From: Pseudomonas sp. PDM14
GTDB taxonomy: Bacteria > Pseudomonadota > Gammaproteobacteria > Pseudomonadales > Pseudomonadaceae
NCBI RefSeq assembly: GCF_014851905.1
Contig: NZ_JACVAQ010000001.1
Span: forward strand, 1,426,001-1,490,000
Direction of reading: 5' to 3'
DNA length: 64,000 nucleotides
Of the stretch, positions 10,065 through 18,862 are shown in pieces; position 1 is the first letter of the stretch; each line of letters opens with the position of its first letter. The notes under the pieces were generated by a model that was given only the letters and a program-made list of their open reading frames with translations, did not search any database and was not told the origin of the DNA. The position numbers were made by a program, and so were the translations under genes.

Positions 10065-11075
10065 TCAGTCCGGGCGTACCAGCGTTGGCTGCCCGAGATT
10101 GGCCAGGCGCACGCTGTTCTGCAGCTGCTGCACCTCACCCTGAGTGCTGATCGGCCCCAGGCGTACGCGGTGCAAGATCTGCTGGTTGCGCACCACCGAG
10201 CTGATAAACACCTTGGCAGCCACCGTCTCGCTCAGCTTGGCCTTGAGGAGTTCCGCAGCGTCCGGATTGGCGAAGGCGCCCACCTGGAGATACAGGCCAG
10301 ACGGCCCGACTGAATCGTTTTTTTTTGCGTCGATCTGCACCGGCACCACAGCCGCGGCGTGCTGTTGTGGCGGCGGCGTGTAGACCTCGACCGGCTGGGC
10401 CACGCTGGCGACCTGCGGCTGCGCCGGGACCACCTCGGCCATCTTCGGCTGCGCCAGCACCATCGGCACCGGGCGACCCTGCTGGGCCCACCACTCGTGC
10501 GGGTCGATGCCCTCGACCTTGACCCGGGCAGTGCCGCTTTCGGCATAGCCGAGCTTCTTCGCCGCGGCGAAGGACAGGTCGATGATGCGATCGGAATAGA
10601 ACGGGCCGCGGTCGTTGACGCGCAGGATCACGCTCTGGCCGTTGTCCAGGTTGGTCACGCGCACGTAGCTGGGCAACGGCAGGGTCTTGTGTGCGGCGGT
10701 CATGCCGTACAGGTCGTAGGCTTCGCCGTTGGCGGTGGCCTGGCCGTGGAACTTGGTGCCGTACCAGGACGCGGTACCGACGGCGTGATAGCGACGCGCG
10801 TCGTTGATCGGGTAGTAGGTCTTGCCCAGTACCGTGTAGGGGTTGGCCTTGAAGCGCCCGTAGTGCGGCATCGGCACGGCATCGGGGATGCGCGAGACGT
10901 CGACATCCCACCAGGGCGCGCCATCACGGTGCGGGCGGCTGTAATCGCCCGGACCGGACACGGGGCCACCGGCCTGTACCGGCGGCGTCGGCTTACTGGT
11001 GGAGCAGCTGGCCAGCGCCACGCCAAGGGCGGCGAACGCTAACGCACGCAGGGGGACTTGCAAGGCAGCGATCAT
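10065..11075 (-). CDS. rlpA: RlpA septal lytic transglycosylase lipoprotein
   Basis: Outer-membrane lipoprotein that in P. aeruginosa digests naked glycan strands at the septum. The 336-residue protein has lipobox LASC (Cys24), a double-psi beta-barrel domain with candidate catalytic residues Glu118, His129 and Asp155 (offset by two from the P. aeruginosa numbering), and a C-terminal SPOR domain (LYLQVGAFANPDAAELLK, about 262-336) for denuded peptidoglycan. A Pro/Val/Gln-rich linker joins the domains. Its start overlaps the sltB1 stop by four bases. It is the last gene of the elongasome operon; dacC follows 101 bases later. Confidence 0.96.
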   Translation of the reverse strand: MIAALQVPLRALAFAALGVALASCSTSKPTPPVQAGGPVSGPGDYSRPHRDGAPWWDVDVSRIPDAVPMPHYGRFKANPYTVLGKTYYPINDARRYHAVGTASWYGTKFHGQATANGEAYDLYGMTAAHKTLPLPSYVRVTNLDNGQSVILRVNDRGPFYSDRIIDLSFAAAKKLGYAESGTARVKVEGIDPHEWWAQQGRPVPMVLAQPKMAEVVPAQPQVASVAQPVEVYTPPPQQHAAAVVPVQIDAKKNDSVGPSGLYLQVGAFANPDAAELLKAKLSETVAAKVFISSVVRNQQILHRVRLGPISTQGEVQQLQNSVRLANLGQPTLVRPD

Positions 11076-12094
11076 TGGCCGCTCCGCTTGGCGAGCAACA
11101 GGTCGGACAGCTGATGCACGGCCATGGCGTACATCGCGCTACGGTTGTAACGGGTGATCACGTAGAAGTTGGGCAGGCCCAACCAGTACTCGGCGCCTTC
11201 GGCGCCCTCGAAGCGGAAGGCGGTGACGCGGGTGTCGTCACGCAGCGCATCGGCGCTGGCCCAGCCAAGCGCACGCAGCTCGCCGACGTTCTTCACCGGG
11301 TCGAGGCCCTGGGTCAGGCCGCTGTCGACCTGGTCGCCCTTGACCTGCGCGCGGCTAACCACCGGCTCGCCGGCAACCCAGCCGTGGCGCTTGAAGTAGC
11401 TGGCGACGCTGCCGATGGCGTCCACCGGGTTGCTCCAGATATTGATGTGGCCGTCGCCGTCGAAGTCCACCGCATAGGCGCGGAAGCTGCTCGGCATGAA
11501 CTGCGGCAGGCCCATGGCGCCCGCGTAGGAACCCTTCAGGCTGAGCGGATCGACCTGCTCCTCACGCGACAGCAGCAGCAGCTCCTTGAGCTCCTTGCAG
11601 AAGAACGACGAGCGCGGCGGGTAATCGAAGCACAGCGTGGACAGCGCATCGATGCCGCGCCAGCTGCCGGTGTTGCCGCCATAGAAGGTTTCCACGCCAA
11701 TGATCGCGACGATCACCTGGGCCGGCACGCCGTATTCTTTCTCGGCGCGGGCCAGGGCATCGGCGTGCTTGTTCCAGAAATCCACACCCTTGCTGATGCG
11801 CGCATCGGTGATGAAGATCGGCCGGTACTCTTTCCACGGCTTGACCTTCTCGGCCGGGCGGGAAATGGCGTCGAGGATCGCCTGCTTGCGCTCCGCCTCG
11901 CGGAACAGCTCGACCAGCTGTTCGCCGGCGAAGCCATAGTCGCGGGTCATCTCGGCGACGAACTCGGCGACCAGGGGCGAACCCTCGTAGTCACCGGCGG
12001 CAGCGAAGGAGCCGAGGCCGAGCAGGCCGGCCATGCCGAGCCCTTGGATGCCACGTACCAGCCAGCCGCGCGATGCTTGTTTCAAATTATTCAC
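11072..12094 (-). CDS. sltB1: Soluble lytic murein transglycosylase B (MltB family)
   Basis: Periplasmic lytic transglycosylase that trims peptidoglycan during elongation. The GTG at 12094 gives a 340-residue precursor whose predicted catalytic Glu135 (GVETFYGG) has the same number as in P. aeruginosa SltB1; an earlier GTG at 12118 would overlap rodA by 19 bases. The signal peptide (LGMAGLLGLGSFAAAG) lacks a lipobox cysteine, unlike the SltB3-like protein at 3670. Family motifs GAMGLPQFMPSSF and the DFDGDGHIN loop are present; there is no C-terminal peptidoglycan-binding domain. It lies five bases after rodA and overlaps rlpA by four, so it is cotranscribed with the synthesis genes it balances. 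Confidence 0.94.
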   Translation of the reverse strand: MNNLKQASRGWLVRGIQGLGMAGLLGLGSFAAAGDYEGSPLVAEFVAEMTRDYGFAGEQLVELFREAERKQAILDAISRPAEKVKPWKEYRPIFITDARISKGVDFWNKHADALARAEKEYGVPAQVIVAIIGVETFYGGNTGSWRGIDALSTLCFDYPPRSSFFCKELKELLLLSREEQVDPLSLKGSYAGAMGLPQFMPSSFRAYAVDFDGDGHINIWSNPVDAIGSVASYFKRHGWVAGEPVVSRAQVKGDQVDSGLTQGLDPVKNVGELRALGWASADALRDDTRVTAFRFEGAEGAEYWLGLPNFYVITRYNRSAMYAMAVHQLSDLLLAKRSGQ

Positions 12095-12099
12095 TCTTA

Positions 12100-13245
12100 T
12101 CAAACCTGTGCGATCCACTTGCGATGGGTGTGGACCGCCATCAAAACCCCAAACCCTGACAGCAGCGTCACCAGATGAGTTCCGCCGTAGCTAATAAAGG
12201 GTAGAGGCACCCCCACCACCGGCAACAGGCCACTGACCATGCCGATGTTAACGAATACGTAGACGAAGAACGTCATGGTCAGGCTGCCTGCCAGCAACTT
12301 GCCGAACAGGGTCTGCGCCTGAGCCGTGATCACCAGGCCGCGACCGATCAGCAGCAGGTAGACGAACAGCAGGATACACACTCCGACCAGCCCGAACTCT
12401 TCGCTCAGCACGGCAATGATAAAGTCCGTATGGCTTTCCGGCAAAAAATCCAGGTGCGACTGGGTGCCGAGCAGCCAGCCCTTGCCAAGAACCCCGCCCG
12501 AACCGATGGCCGCCTTCGACTGGATGATGTTCCAGCCCGTGCCCAGCGGATCGCTTTCCGGGTCGAGGAAGGTCAGCACGCGCTGCTTCTGGTAGTCGTG
12601 CAGCACGAAGAACCACATGGCCACCGCGATCGGCACCACGGCGGCCACGGCGCCGGCGATCCAGCGCCACTGCAGCCCGGCCATGAACAGCACGAAAGCG
12701 CCGGAGGCGAGAATCAGCAGTGAGGTGCCGAGGTCCGGCTGCTTGAGGATCAGCACGAACGGGATGAGGATCAGGATCAGGCTGATGGTGATGTGCTTGA
12801 GCCGCGGCGGCAGGTTGTGCCGCGCCAGGTACCAGGCGATGGTCGCCGGCATGATGATCTTCATGAACTCCGACGGCTGGAAGCGGATCACCCCCGGCAC
12901 GTTGATCCAGCGCGTCGCGCCCATCGCGGTGTGGCCCATGACTTCCACCACCACCAGCAGGCCGACGCCGACCAGGTAGGCCAGCGGCACCCAGCGCGCC
13001 ATGAAGCGCGGCTCGAACTGGGCGATGACGAACATCGCCACCAGCCCCAGGCCGAACGAGCTGGCCTGCTTCATCAGCAGGTCCCAGTGCTTGCCACTGG
13101 CCGAGTAGAGGACGAACAGGCTGCCGATCCCCAGGATCAGCAAGATCAGCAGCAGCCAGCCATCGATGTGCAGCCGCTGCAGCAGGGTCGCGCGACGCTT
13201 GAGCACGTCTTCCTGGGACAGGGTGCGGTCGAAGTTGCTGTTCAT
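12100..13245 (-). CDS. rodA: Peptidoglycan glycosyltransferase RodA (SEDS family)
   Basis: Polytopic inner-membrane glycosyltransferase that polymerises lipid II in the rod-shape elongation complex with PBP2. The 381-residue protein shows about ten hydrophobic segments and the SEDS landmarks QPSEFMKI, KQPDLGTSLL, ESHTDFIIAVLSEEFG and GVPLPFISYGG. Its start overlaps the mrdA stop by four bases, so partner proteins are made from coupled genes. An N-terminal cytoplasmic tail of about 28 residues precedes the first membrane helix. Confidence 0.97.
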   Translation of the reverse strand: MNSNFDRTLSQEDVLKRRATLLQRLHIDGWLLLILLILGIGSLFVLYSASGKHWDLLMKQASSFGLGLVAMFVIAQFEPRFMARWVPLAYLVGVGLLVVVEVMGHTAMGATRWINVPGVIRFQPSEFMKIIMPATIAWYLARHNLPPRLKHITISLILILIPFVLILKQPDLGTSLLILASGAFVLFMAGLQWRWIAGAVAAVVPIAVAMWFFVLHDYQKQRVLTFLDPESDPLGTGWNIIQSKAAIGSGGVLGKGWLLGTQSHLDFLPESHTDFIIAVLSEEFGLVGVCILLFVYLLLIGRGLVITAQAQTLFGKLLAGSLTMTFFVYVFVNIGMVSGLLPVVGVPLPFISYGGTHLVTLLSGFGVLMAVHTHRKWIAQV

Positions 13246-15164
13246 GGGCTGACGCTCGTGGTTGGCGCCGGCTGTGGCGGGCGGTATTCGGGTTTGAGCA
13301 GGCCGTCTTCGCCGAGCAGCCAGGCGTCCATCACCTGCTTGACCACCGGCGCGGCAACGCCGGAGCCGGACTCGCCGTTCTCCACCATCACCGCCACGGC
13401 GATCTTCGGCGCCTCGGCCGGGGCGAAGCCGACGAACAGGGCGTGGTCGCGGTGGCGCTCGTTGACCTTGGAACGGTCGTACTTCTCACCCTGCTTGATC
13501 GCCACCACCTGCGCCGTGCCGCTCTTGCCGGCGATGCGGTACAGGGCGGTGTCGCCGACCTTGCGCGCGGTGCCGCGCGGACCATGCATCACCTGCTCCA
13601 TGCCGAAGCGGCCGTAGTCCCAGGACTTCGGATCGCGCATGACGATGTCGGCCGGATTTGCCGGCGCCTCGAGCAGGCCCTCGGCCACCATCTGCTGCGG
13701 AGTCTTGTTCTCGGCACTCTGCAGCAGGTGCGGGCGAATCCACTTGCCGCGGGTGGCCATCAGCGCCGTGGCCTGGGCCAGTTGCAACGGCGTGGCCTGC
13801 ATGTAGCCCTGGCCGATGCCGAGGATCAGCGTCTCGCCCGGGTACCAGGCCTGGCGGTAGCGCGCGCGCTTCCACTCGCGCGAGGGCATCAGCCCCGGCG
13901 ACTCCTCGAACATGTCCAGCGAGACCTTCTGGCCGAAGCCGAAACGGCTCATGTAGTCGTGCATGCGGTCGATGCCCATCTTGTGGGCGAGGTCGTAAAA
14001 GTAGGTGTCGTTGGAGCGCATGATCGCCATCTCCATGTTCACCCAGCCGTCCCCGGTACGGTTCCAGTTACGGTATTTGTGGTCGTAGTTGGGCAACTGA
14101 TAAAAGCCTGGGTCGAACACCCGCGTCGCCGGTGTCACGGCACCGGCATCGAGACCGGACACGGCGACCATCGGCTTGATCGTCGACCCCGGCGGATACA
14201 GCCCGCGCAGCACGCGGTTGTACAGCGGCCGGTCGATCGAGTCGCGCAGGTCGGCATAGGCCTGGAAGCCGATGCCGGTGACGAACGGGTTGGGGTCGAA
14301 GCTTGGCCGGCTGACCATCGCCAGCACTTCGCCGGTCGACGGTTCGATCGCCACCACGGCGCCGCGACGGCCGTCCAGCGCCGCCTCGGCGGCTTCCTGC
14401 AGCTTGACGTCGAGGGTCAGAATCAGGTCCATGCCCGGCTTCGGGTCGGTGCGTTTGAGCACACGCAGCACGCGCCCGCGGGCGTTGGTTTCGACTTCCT
14501 CGTAACCCACCTCACCGTGCAGCTGGTCCTCGTAGAACCGCTCGATGCCGGTCTTGCCGATGTGGTGAGTGCCACTGTAGTTGACCGGGTCGAGTTCCTT
14601 GAGCTCCTTCTCGTTGATCCGCCCGACATAGCCGACCGAGTGAGCGAAGTGCTCCTTCTGCGGGTAGTGGCGCACCAGCTGGGCAGCCACATCCACGCCG
14701 GGCAGGCGGAACTGGTTCACCGCGATACGGGCGATCTGCTCCTCGGACAGCTCGAAGAGGATCGGCACCGGCTCGAACGGGCGTCGGCCCTGGCGCATGC
14801 GTCGCTCGAACAGGGCGCGGTCGTCCGCGGTCAGCTCCAGCACCTCGACGATCACGTCGAGCACCTGCTCCCATTCGCCGGCGCGCTCGCGGGTCAGGGT
14901 CAGACTGAAGCTCGGCCGGTTGTCGGCGATGATCACCCCGTTGCGGTCGAAGATCAGCCCGCGGGTCGGCGGAATCGGCTGCACGTGGACGCGGTTGTTC
15001 TCCGACAGGGTCGAGTGGTACTCGTACTGGATCACCTGCAGGTAGTACATGCGCGCGATCAGCACGCAGGTCAGCAGCAGCACGACCACGGCGCCGACCA
15101 CCACGCGCCGCCTTACCAGGCGGGCATCCTTCTCGTGGTCCTTCAGGCGGATCGGCTGCGGCAT
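13242..15164 (-). CDS. mrdA: Penicillin-binding protein 2, elongation transpeptidase
   Basis: Class B PBP that cross-links peptidoglycan in the elongasome. The 640-residue protein has a short cytoplasmic tail, one membrane helix (about 22-42), a dimerisation domain, and a transpeptidase domain with Ser327-x-x-Lys330 (PGSTIKPM), SxN (MRSNDTYFYDLA) and KSGTAQ. It lies 25 bases downstream of rlmH and overlaps rodA by four bases. It is called pbpA in P. aeruginosa. Confidence 0.97.
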   Translation of the reverse strand: MPQPIRLKDHEKDARLVRRRVVVGAVVVLLLTCVLIARMYYLQVIQYEYHSTLSENNRVHVQPIPPTRGLIFDRNGVIIADNRPSFSLTLTRERAGEWEQVLDVIVEVLELTADDRALFERRMRQGRRPFEPVPILFELSEEQIARIAVNQFRLPGVDVAAQLVRHYPQKEHFAHSVGYVGRINEKELKELDPVNYSGTHHIGKTGIERFYEDQLHGEVGYEEVETNARGRVLRVLKRTDPKPGMDLILTLDVKLQEAAEAALDGRRGAVVAIEPSTGEVLAMVSRPSFDPNPFVTGIGFQAYADLRDSIDRPLYNRVLRGLYPPGSTIKPMVAVSGLDAGAVTPATRVFDPGFYQLPNYDHKYRNWNRTGDGWVNMEMAIMRSNDTYFYDLAHKMGIDRMHDYMSRFGFGQKVSLDMFEESPGLMPSREWKRARYRQAWYPGETLILGIGQGYMQATPLQLAQATALMATRGKWIRPHLLQSAENKTPQQMVAEGLLEAPANPADIVMRDPKSWDYGRFGMEQVMHGPRGTARKVGDTALYRIAGKSGTAQVVAIKQGEKYDRSKVNERHRDHALFVGFAPAEAPKIAVAVMVENGESGSGVAAPVVKQVMDAWLLGEDGLLKPEYRPPQPAPTTSVSP

Positions 15165-15189
15165 CTGCGACTACTTACTCGATGGCGTT

Positions 15190-15657
15190 CTATTTGTGGT
15201 ACGGATGGCCGGACAGCACCGTCCAGGCGCGGTAGATCTGCTCGCCGATGAGGATGCGCACCAGCGGATGCGGCAACGTCAGGGGCGACAGCGACCAGCG
15301 CTGCTCGCTGCGCGCGCAGACCTCCGGCGCCAGCCCCTCGGGGCCGCCGACCATGAGGTTGACGGTGCGTGCATCCAGGCGCCAGCGATCCAGTTCGGCC
15401 GCCAGCTGCTCAGTGCTCCACGGCTTGCCCGTCACCTCCAGGGTGACGATGCGCTCGCCCGGCTGCACCTTGGCCAGCATGGCCTCGCCTTCCTGACGGA
15501 TCATCCGCGCCACGTCGGCATTCTTGCCACGCGTGGTCAGCGGGATTTCCACCAGGTCGAGGGCCAGCTCGGCGGGCAGACGCTTGGCATATTCCTGCCA
15601 GCCATCCTCCACCCAACGCGGCATGCGCGAGCCCACGGCGATCAGCTTGATACGCAC
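15190..15657 (-). CDS. rlmH: 23S rRNA (pseudouridine1915-N3)-methyltransferase RlmH
   Basis: SPOUT-class methyltransferase that modifies pseudouridine 1915 in helix 69 of 23S rRNA on assembled 70S ribosomes. The 155-residue length is exact for the family. The SAM-binding trefoil knot shows [11 protein letters not shown] and [23 protein letters not shown] as the conserved C-terminal half, and the C-terminus ends in the diagnostic PYHK. It follows rsfS with a nine-base gap in the elongasome operon, the usual rsfS-rlmH pairing. Confidence 0.97.
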   Translation of the reverse strand: MRIKLIAVGSRMPRWVEDGWQEYAKRLPAELALDLVEIPLTTRGKNADVARMIRQEGEAMLAKVQPGERIVTLEVTGKPWSTEQLAAELDRWRLDARTVNLMVGGPEGLAPEVCARSEQRWSLSPLTLPHPLVRILIGEQIYRAWTVLSGHPYHK

Positions 15658-15666
15658 GGGGCGAAC

Positions 15667-16026
15667 TTACTCCGGCAGATCCTGGTGCTGGGCACGGCTC
15701 TGCTCGGCGCCCTGCCACAGACGCTCGAGGTCATAGAACTGACGGGTAGCGACCTGCATCACGTGGACGACCACGTCGCCGAGGTCGAGCAGGGCCCACT
15801 CGCCGCCTTCCAGGCCTTCGTTGCCGATCGGGCGCACACCGTGCTCCTTGACCTTCTCCAGCACTTCGTTGGCCAGGGATTTGACGTGACGGCTGGAGGT
15901 ACCGCTGGCGATCACCATGAAATCGGTGACGCTGGTCTTGCCGCGCACATCGATGGTGGTGATGTCCTGCGCCTTGACGTCTTCGAGGGCCGCAATGGCG
16001 ACCTTGACCAGTTCTTCGTTTTGCAT
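15667..16026 (-). CDS. rsfS: Ribosomal silencing factor RsfS
   Basis: Binds L14 on the 50S subunit and blocks joining with 30S during starvation. The protein is 119 residues when started at ATG 16026, which follows GAGGT at a good distance. The longer open frame upstream overlaps nadD and carries no family sequence. Motifs: [25 protein letters not shown] (core, split here as [10 protein letters not shown] then MVIASGTSS), [21 protein letters not shown]. It sits between nadD (seven-base gap) and rlmH. Confidence 0.96.
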   Translation of the reverse strand: MQNEELVKVAIAALEDVKAQDITTIDVRGKTSVTDFMVIASGTSSRHVKSLANEVLEKVKEHGVRPIGNEGLEGGEWALLDLGDVVVHVMQVATRQFYDLERLWQGAEQSRAQHQDLPE

Positions 16027-16033
16027 CGTTACC

Positions 16034-16696
16034 TCATGAATCGGTTTTCGCACGGTACAGCCCGTGCGCATGGATATAGGCCAGCACGGCATCGGGTACC
16101 AGAAAACGTACCGAACGCTCTTGTGCCAGCAGATGACGTACCTGCGTGGCCGACACCGCCAGCGGGGTCTGCCAGACAAACGTGATATGCCCGCCGGGGC
16201 CCGTCAGGCCTTGCGGATCGACCACGCTGCGCGCCGCCAGCAGATCGCGCAGCGCTTCCGGCGCCTCGCTGTCGGCATCCGGCCGCTGCAGCACAACGAT
16301 ATGGCAATGCTCCAGCAACGCCTGCCAGCGCTGCCAGGTGGGCAACCCGCAGAAGGCATCCCAGCCCAGCAGGAGAAACAGTTGATCGTCGACCGCCAGC
16401 TCGGCGCGCAACGACTCCAGCGTGTCGATGGTGAACGACGGCGTCTGCCGCTGCAGCTCCCGGTCATCCACCCGCAGGCGCGCTTCGCCGGCCACCGCCA
16501 GCTCGACCATCGCCAGGCGCTGCTCGGCGGTGGCCTGCGGCGTCTCGCGGTGCGGCGGACGCGCGCTGGGGATCAGCCGCAGCTCGTCCAGCGCCACCTG
16601 CTCGGCCACTTCCAGGGCGCCGCGCAGATGGCCGATGTGCACCGGGTTGAAGGTGCCGCCGAGAATCCCGATGCGTCGCGCGCTGCGTTCGCCCAT
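16034..16696 (-). CDS. nadD: Nicotinate-nucleotide adenylyltransferase
   Basis: Forms deamido-NAD from nicotinate mononucleotide and ATP in NAD synthesis. The nucleotidyltransferase motif [12 protein letters not shown] lies at residues 13-24, and the C-terminal ISATQ-like motif appears as [10 protein letters not shown]. 220 residues is the usual size. Its start overlaps the proA stop by one base, and rsfS follows seven bases after its stop. Confidence 0.96.
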   Translation of the reverse strand: MGERSARRIGILGGTFNPVHIGHLRGALEVAEQVALDELRLIPSARPPHRETPQATAEQRLAMVELAVAGEARLRVDDRELQRQTPSFTIDTLESLRAELAVDDQLFLLLGWDAFCGLPTWQRWQALLEHCHIVVLQRPDADSEAPEALRDLLAARSVVDPQGLTGPGGHITFVWQTPLAVSATQVRHLLAQERSVRFLVPDAVLAYIHAHGLYRAKTDS

Positions 16697-17961
16697 CAGG
16701 TGCGGATGTGTCCGTCGCCGAACACCACGTACTTCTCGCTGGTCAGGCCATCCAGACCGACCGGGCCGCGGGCGTGCAGCTTGTCGGTGGAGATGCCGAT
16801 CTCCGCGCCCAGGCCGTACTCGAAGCCGTCGGCAAAACGCGTCGAAGCGTTGACCATCACCGAGGCCGAATCCACTTCGGTGAGGAAGCGCCGTGCGTCC
16901 GAGAAGTTCTCGGTGATGATCGCGTCGGTGTGCTGCGAGCCGTACTTGTTGATGTGCTCGATGGCCGCGTCCAGCGAATCGACGATGCGAATCGCCAGGA
17001 TCGGCGCGTTGTACTCGGCGTACCAGTCGTCTTCGCTCGCTTCTAGCACGTCGCTGCCGAGCAGCTCGCGGGTCGCGGCATCACCACGCAGCTCGACGCC
17101 CTTGTCGCGGTAGATCGCGGCCAGCGGCGGCAACACTTGCGCGGCAACCGAGCTGTGCACCAGCAGGGTTTCCATGGCATTGCACGGCGAGTAGCGCTGG
17201 GTCTTGGCGTTGTCGGCAACGCGAATGGCCTTGTCGAGGTTGGCGGCAACGTCGATATAGACGTGGCAGACGCCGTCCAGGTGCTTGATCACCGGCACCT
17301 TGGCGTCGCGACTGATGCGCTCGATCAGGCCCTTGCCGCCGCGCGGCACGATCACGTCGACAAACTCGGGCATGGTGATCAACGCGCCGACGGCGGCGCG
17401 GTCGGTGGTTTCCACCACCTGCACGGCACTGGCCGGCAGACCGGCTTCGGCCAGGCCGAGCTGGATGCAGCGGGCAATCGCCTGGTTGGAATGGATGGCC
17501 TCGGAGCCGCCGCGCAGGATGGTCGCGTTGCCAGACTTCAGACACAGGCTGGCGGCGTCGATGGTCACGTTCGGGCGCGACTCGTAGATGATGCCGATCA
17601 CGCCCAGCGGCACGCGCATCTTGCCGACCTGAATGCCCGAAGGCAGGAAGCGCATGTCGCGGATTTCGCCGATCGGGTCCGGCAGGGTGGCGACCTGGCG
17701 CAGGCCTTCGATCATGCCGTCGATCACTGCCGGGGTCAGCGCCAGGCGGTCGACCATGGCCGGCTCCAGGCCGTTGGCACGGGCGGCGGTCAGGTCAAGT
17801 TCGTTGGCGGCGGTCAGCTCGGCGCGGGCAGCGTCGAGGGCATTGGCGGCGGCCTGCAGGGCGCGGTTCTTCTGCGCAGTGCTGGCGCGTGCGAGCACCC
17901 GCGAGGCATCACGCGCGGCGCGGCCCAGGCGGGTCATGTAGTCGAGCACGGACTCAGTCAT
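16696..17961 (-). CDS. proA: Gamma-glutamyl phosphate reductase
   Basis: NADPH-dependent reduction of glutamyl-5-phosphate to glutamate semialdehyde, the second step of proline synthesis. The 421-residue protein belongs to the aldehyde dehydrogenase fold; the catalytic Cys260 lies in [12 protein letters not shown] and the cofactor region in [14 protein letters not shown]. It is the first gene of the minus-strand operon running to rlpA. A perfect TATAAT lies about 38 bases upstream of its start. Confidence 0.97.
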   Translation of the reverse strand: MTESVLDYMTRLGRAARDASRVLARASTAQKNRALQAAANALDAARAELTAANELDLTAARANGLEPAMVDRLALTPAVIDGMIEGLRQVATLPDPIGEIRDMRFLPSGIQVGKMRVPLGVIGIIYESRPNVTIDAASLCLKSGNATILRGGSEAIHSNQAIARCIQLGLAEAGLPASAVQVVETTDRAAVGALITMPEFVDVIVPRGGKGLIERISRDAKVPVIKHLDGVCHVYIDVAANLDKAIRVADNAKTQRYSPCNAMETLLVHSSVAAQVLPPLAAIYRDKGVELRGDAATRELLGSDVLEASEDDWYAEYNAPILAIRIVDSLDAAIEHINKYGSQHTDAIITENFSDARRFLTEVDSASVMVNASTRFADGFEYGLGAEIGISTDKLHARGPVGLDGLTSEKYVVFGDGHIRT

Positions 17962-17998
17962 GGTCGGCGGAGGTCTGGCAGTTGGGAAAAAGGGGCTG

Positions 17999-18004
17999 AT
18001 TATA
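17999..18004 (-). promoter_or_regulatory. Candidate -10 box for the proA operon
   Basis: The minus strand reads TATAAT here, 38 bases before the proA ATG. The expected -35 position 17 bases upstream reads TGGGCG, a poor match, so activity may need an activator or an extended contact. It is the best promoter candidate for the eight-gene proA-rlpA operon. Confidence 0.5.
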
Positions 18005-18133
18005 GCGGCAGCGCTGCCCCGCGCCCAGCGCTGCCCGGCAGACGGGCCGCCGGGTATACAAAAAGCGACAAGTTTCAGCCCCGCTGCGCCGACGCATTGC
18101 TAAGATCGCCGCCATTCAATTGCCGGACTGCCC

Positions 18134-18862
18134 ATGCGCGACGCCCCGCCCCAGCCCTGGCCCGACGCCCGCCCACTGCCCGCCGCCTTCTTCGACCGCG
18201 ACGCGCAGACCCTGGCGCGCGAGCTGTTGGGCAAGGTCATTCGCCACCGCCACGACGGCCACTGGCTCGCCGCGCGCATCATCGAGACCGAGGCCTACTA
18301 CGCCGCCGAGAAAGGCAGCCATGCCTCGCTTGGCTACACCGAGAAGCGCCGCGCGCTGTTTCTCGACGGTGGGCACATCTATATGTACTACGCCCGCGGC
18401 GGTGACTCGCTGAACTTCAGCGCCCAGGGCCCCGGCAACGCGGTACTGATCAAATCCGCCGCGCCGTGGATCGATGCCCACTGCGCCGCCGACGCCCTGC
18501 AGCGCATGCAGGCGAACAACCCCGACGCCAGCGGCATGCCACGCCCGAGCACACGCCTGTGCGCCGGTCAGACCCTGCTGTGCAAGGCGCTGGGCCTGAA
18601 GGTAGCGGAGTGGGACGCGCAGCGCTTCGACCCGCAGCGCCTGTTCGTCGACGACGTGGGCGAACGCCCGGCACAGATCATCCAGACCACCCGCCTGGGC
18701 ATTCCCCTCGGCCGCGACGAACACCTGCCCTATCGCTTCGTCGATGCGGCATTCGCCCGACAAACCACACGCAACCCGATCCGCCGTGGCCAGGTCGAAG
18801 GCCGTGACTACCACGTGCATGCCACACCCCATCAGCTTGTCGAACAGGAGTTGTACCCATGA
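18134..18862 (+). CDS. mpg: DNA-3-methyladenine glycosylase (AAG/MPG family)
   Basis: Base-excision enzyme that removes alkylated purines such as 3-methyladenine and hypoxanthine. The 242-residue protein is of the eukaryote-like AAG family, not AlkA: ARIIETEAYY holds the likely catalytic Glu, then HASLGYTEKRRALFLDGGHIYMYY and NFSAQGPGNAVLIK. The C-terminal part has FVDDVGERP and TTRLGIPLGRDEHLPYRF. The stop overlaps the start of the DedA-PAP2 gene by four bases, an unexpected coupling of a repair gene with a membrane lipid enzyme. Confidence 0.93.
   Translation: MRDAPPQPWPDARPLPAAFFDRDAQTLARELLGKVIRHRHDGHWLAARIIETEAYYAAEKGSHASLGYTEKRRALFLDGGHIYMYYARGGDSLNFSAQGPGNAVLIKSAAPWIDAHCAADALQRMQANNPDASGMPRPSTRLCAGQTLLCKALGLKVAEWDAQRFDPQRLFVDDVGERPAQIIQTTRLGIPLGRDEHLPYRFVDAAFARQTTRNPIRRGQVEGRDYHVHATPHQLVEQELYP

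Noticed and set aside
13443..15251. A 602-codon open frame on the plus strand opposite mrdA
   Set aside because: High G+C content opens long antisense frames. The sequence is rich in His, Gln, Val and Gly without any domain, and the minus strand codes for a clear PBP2.
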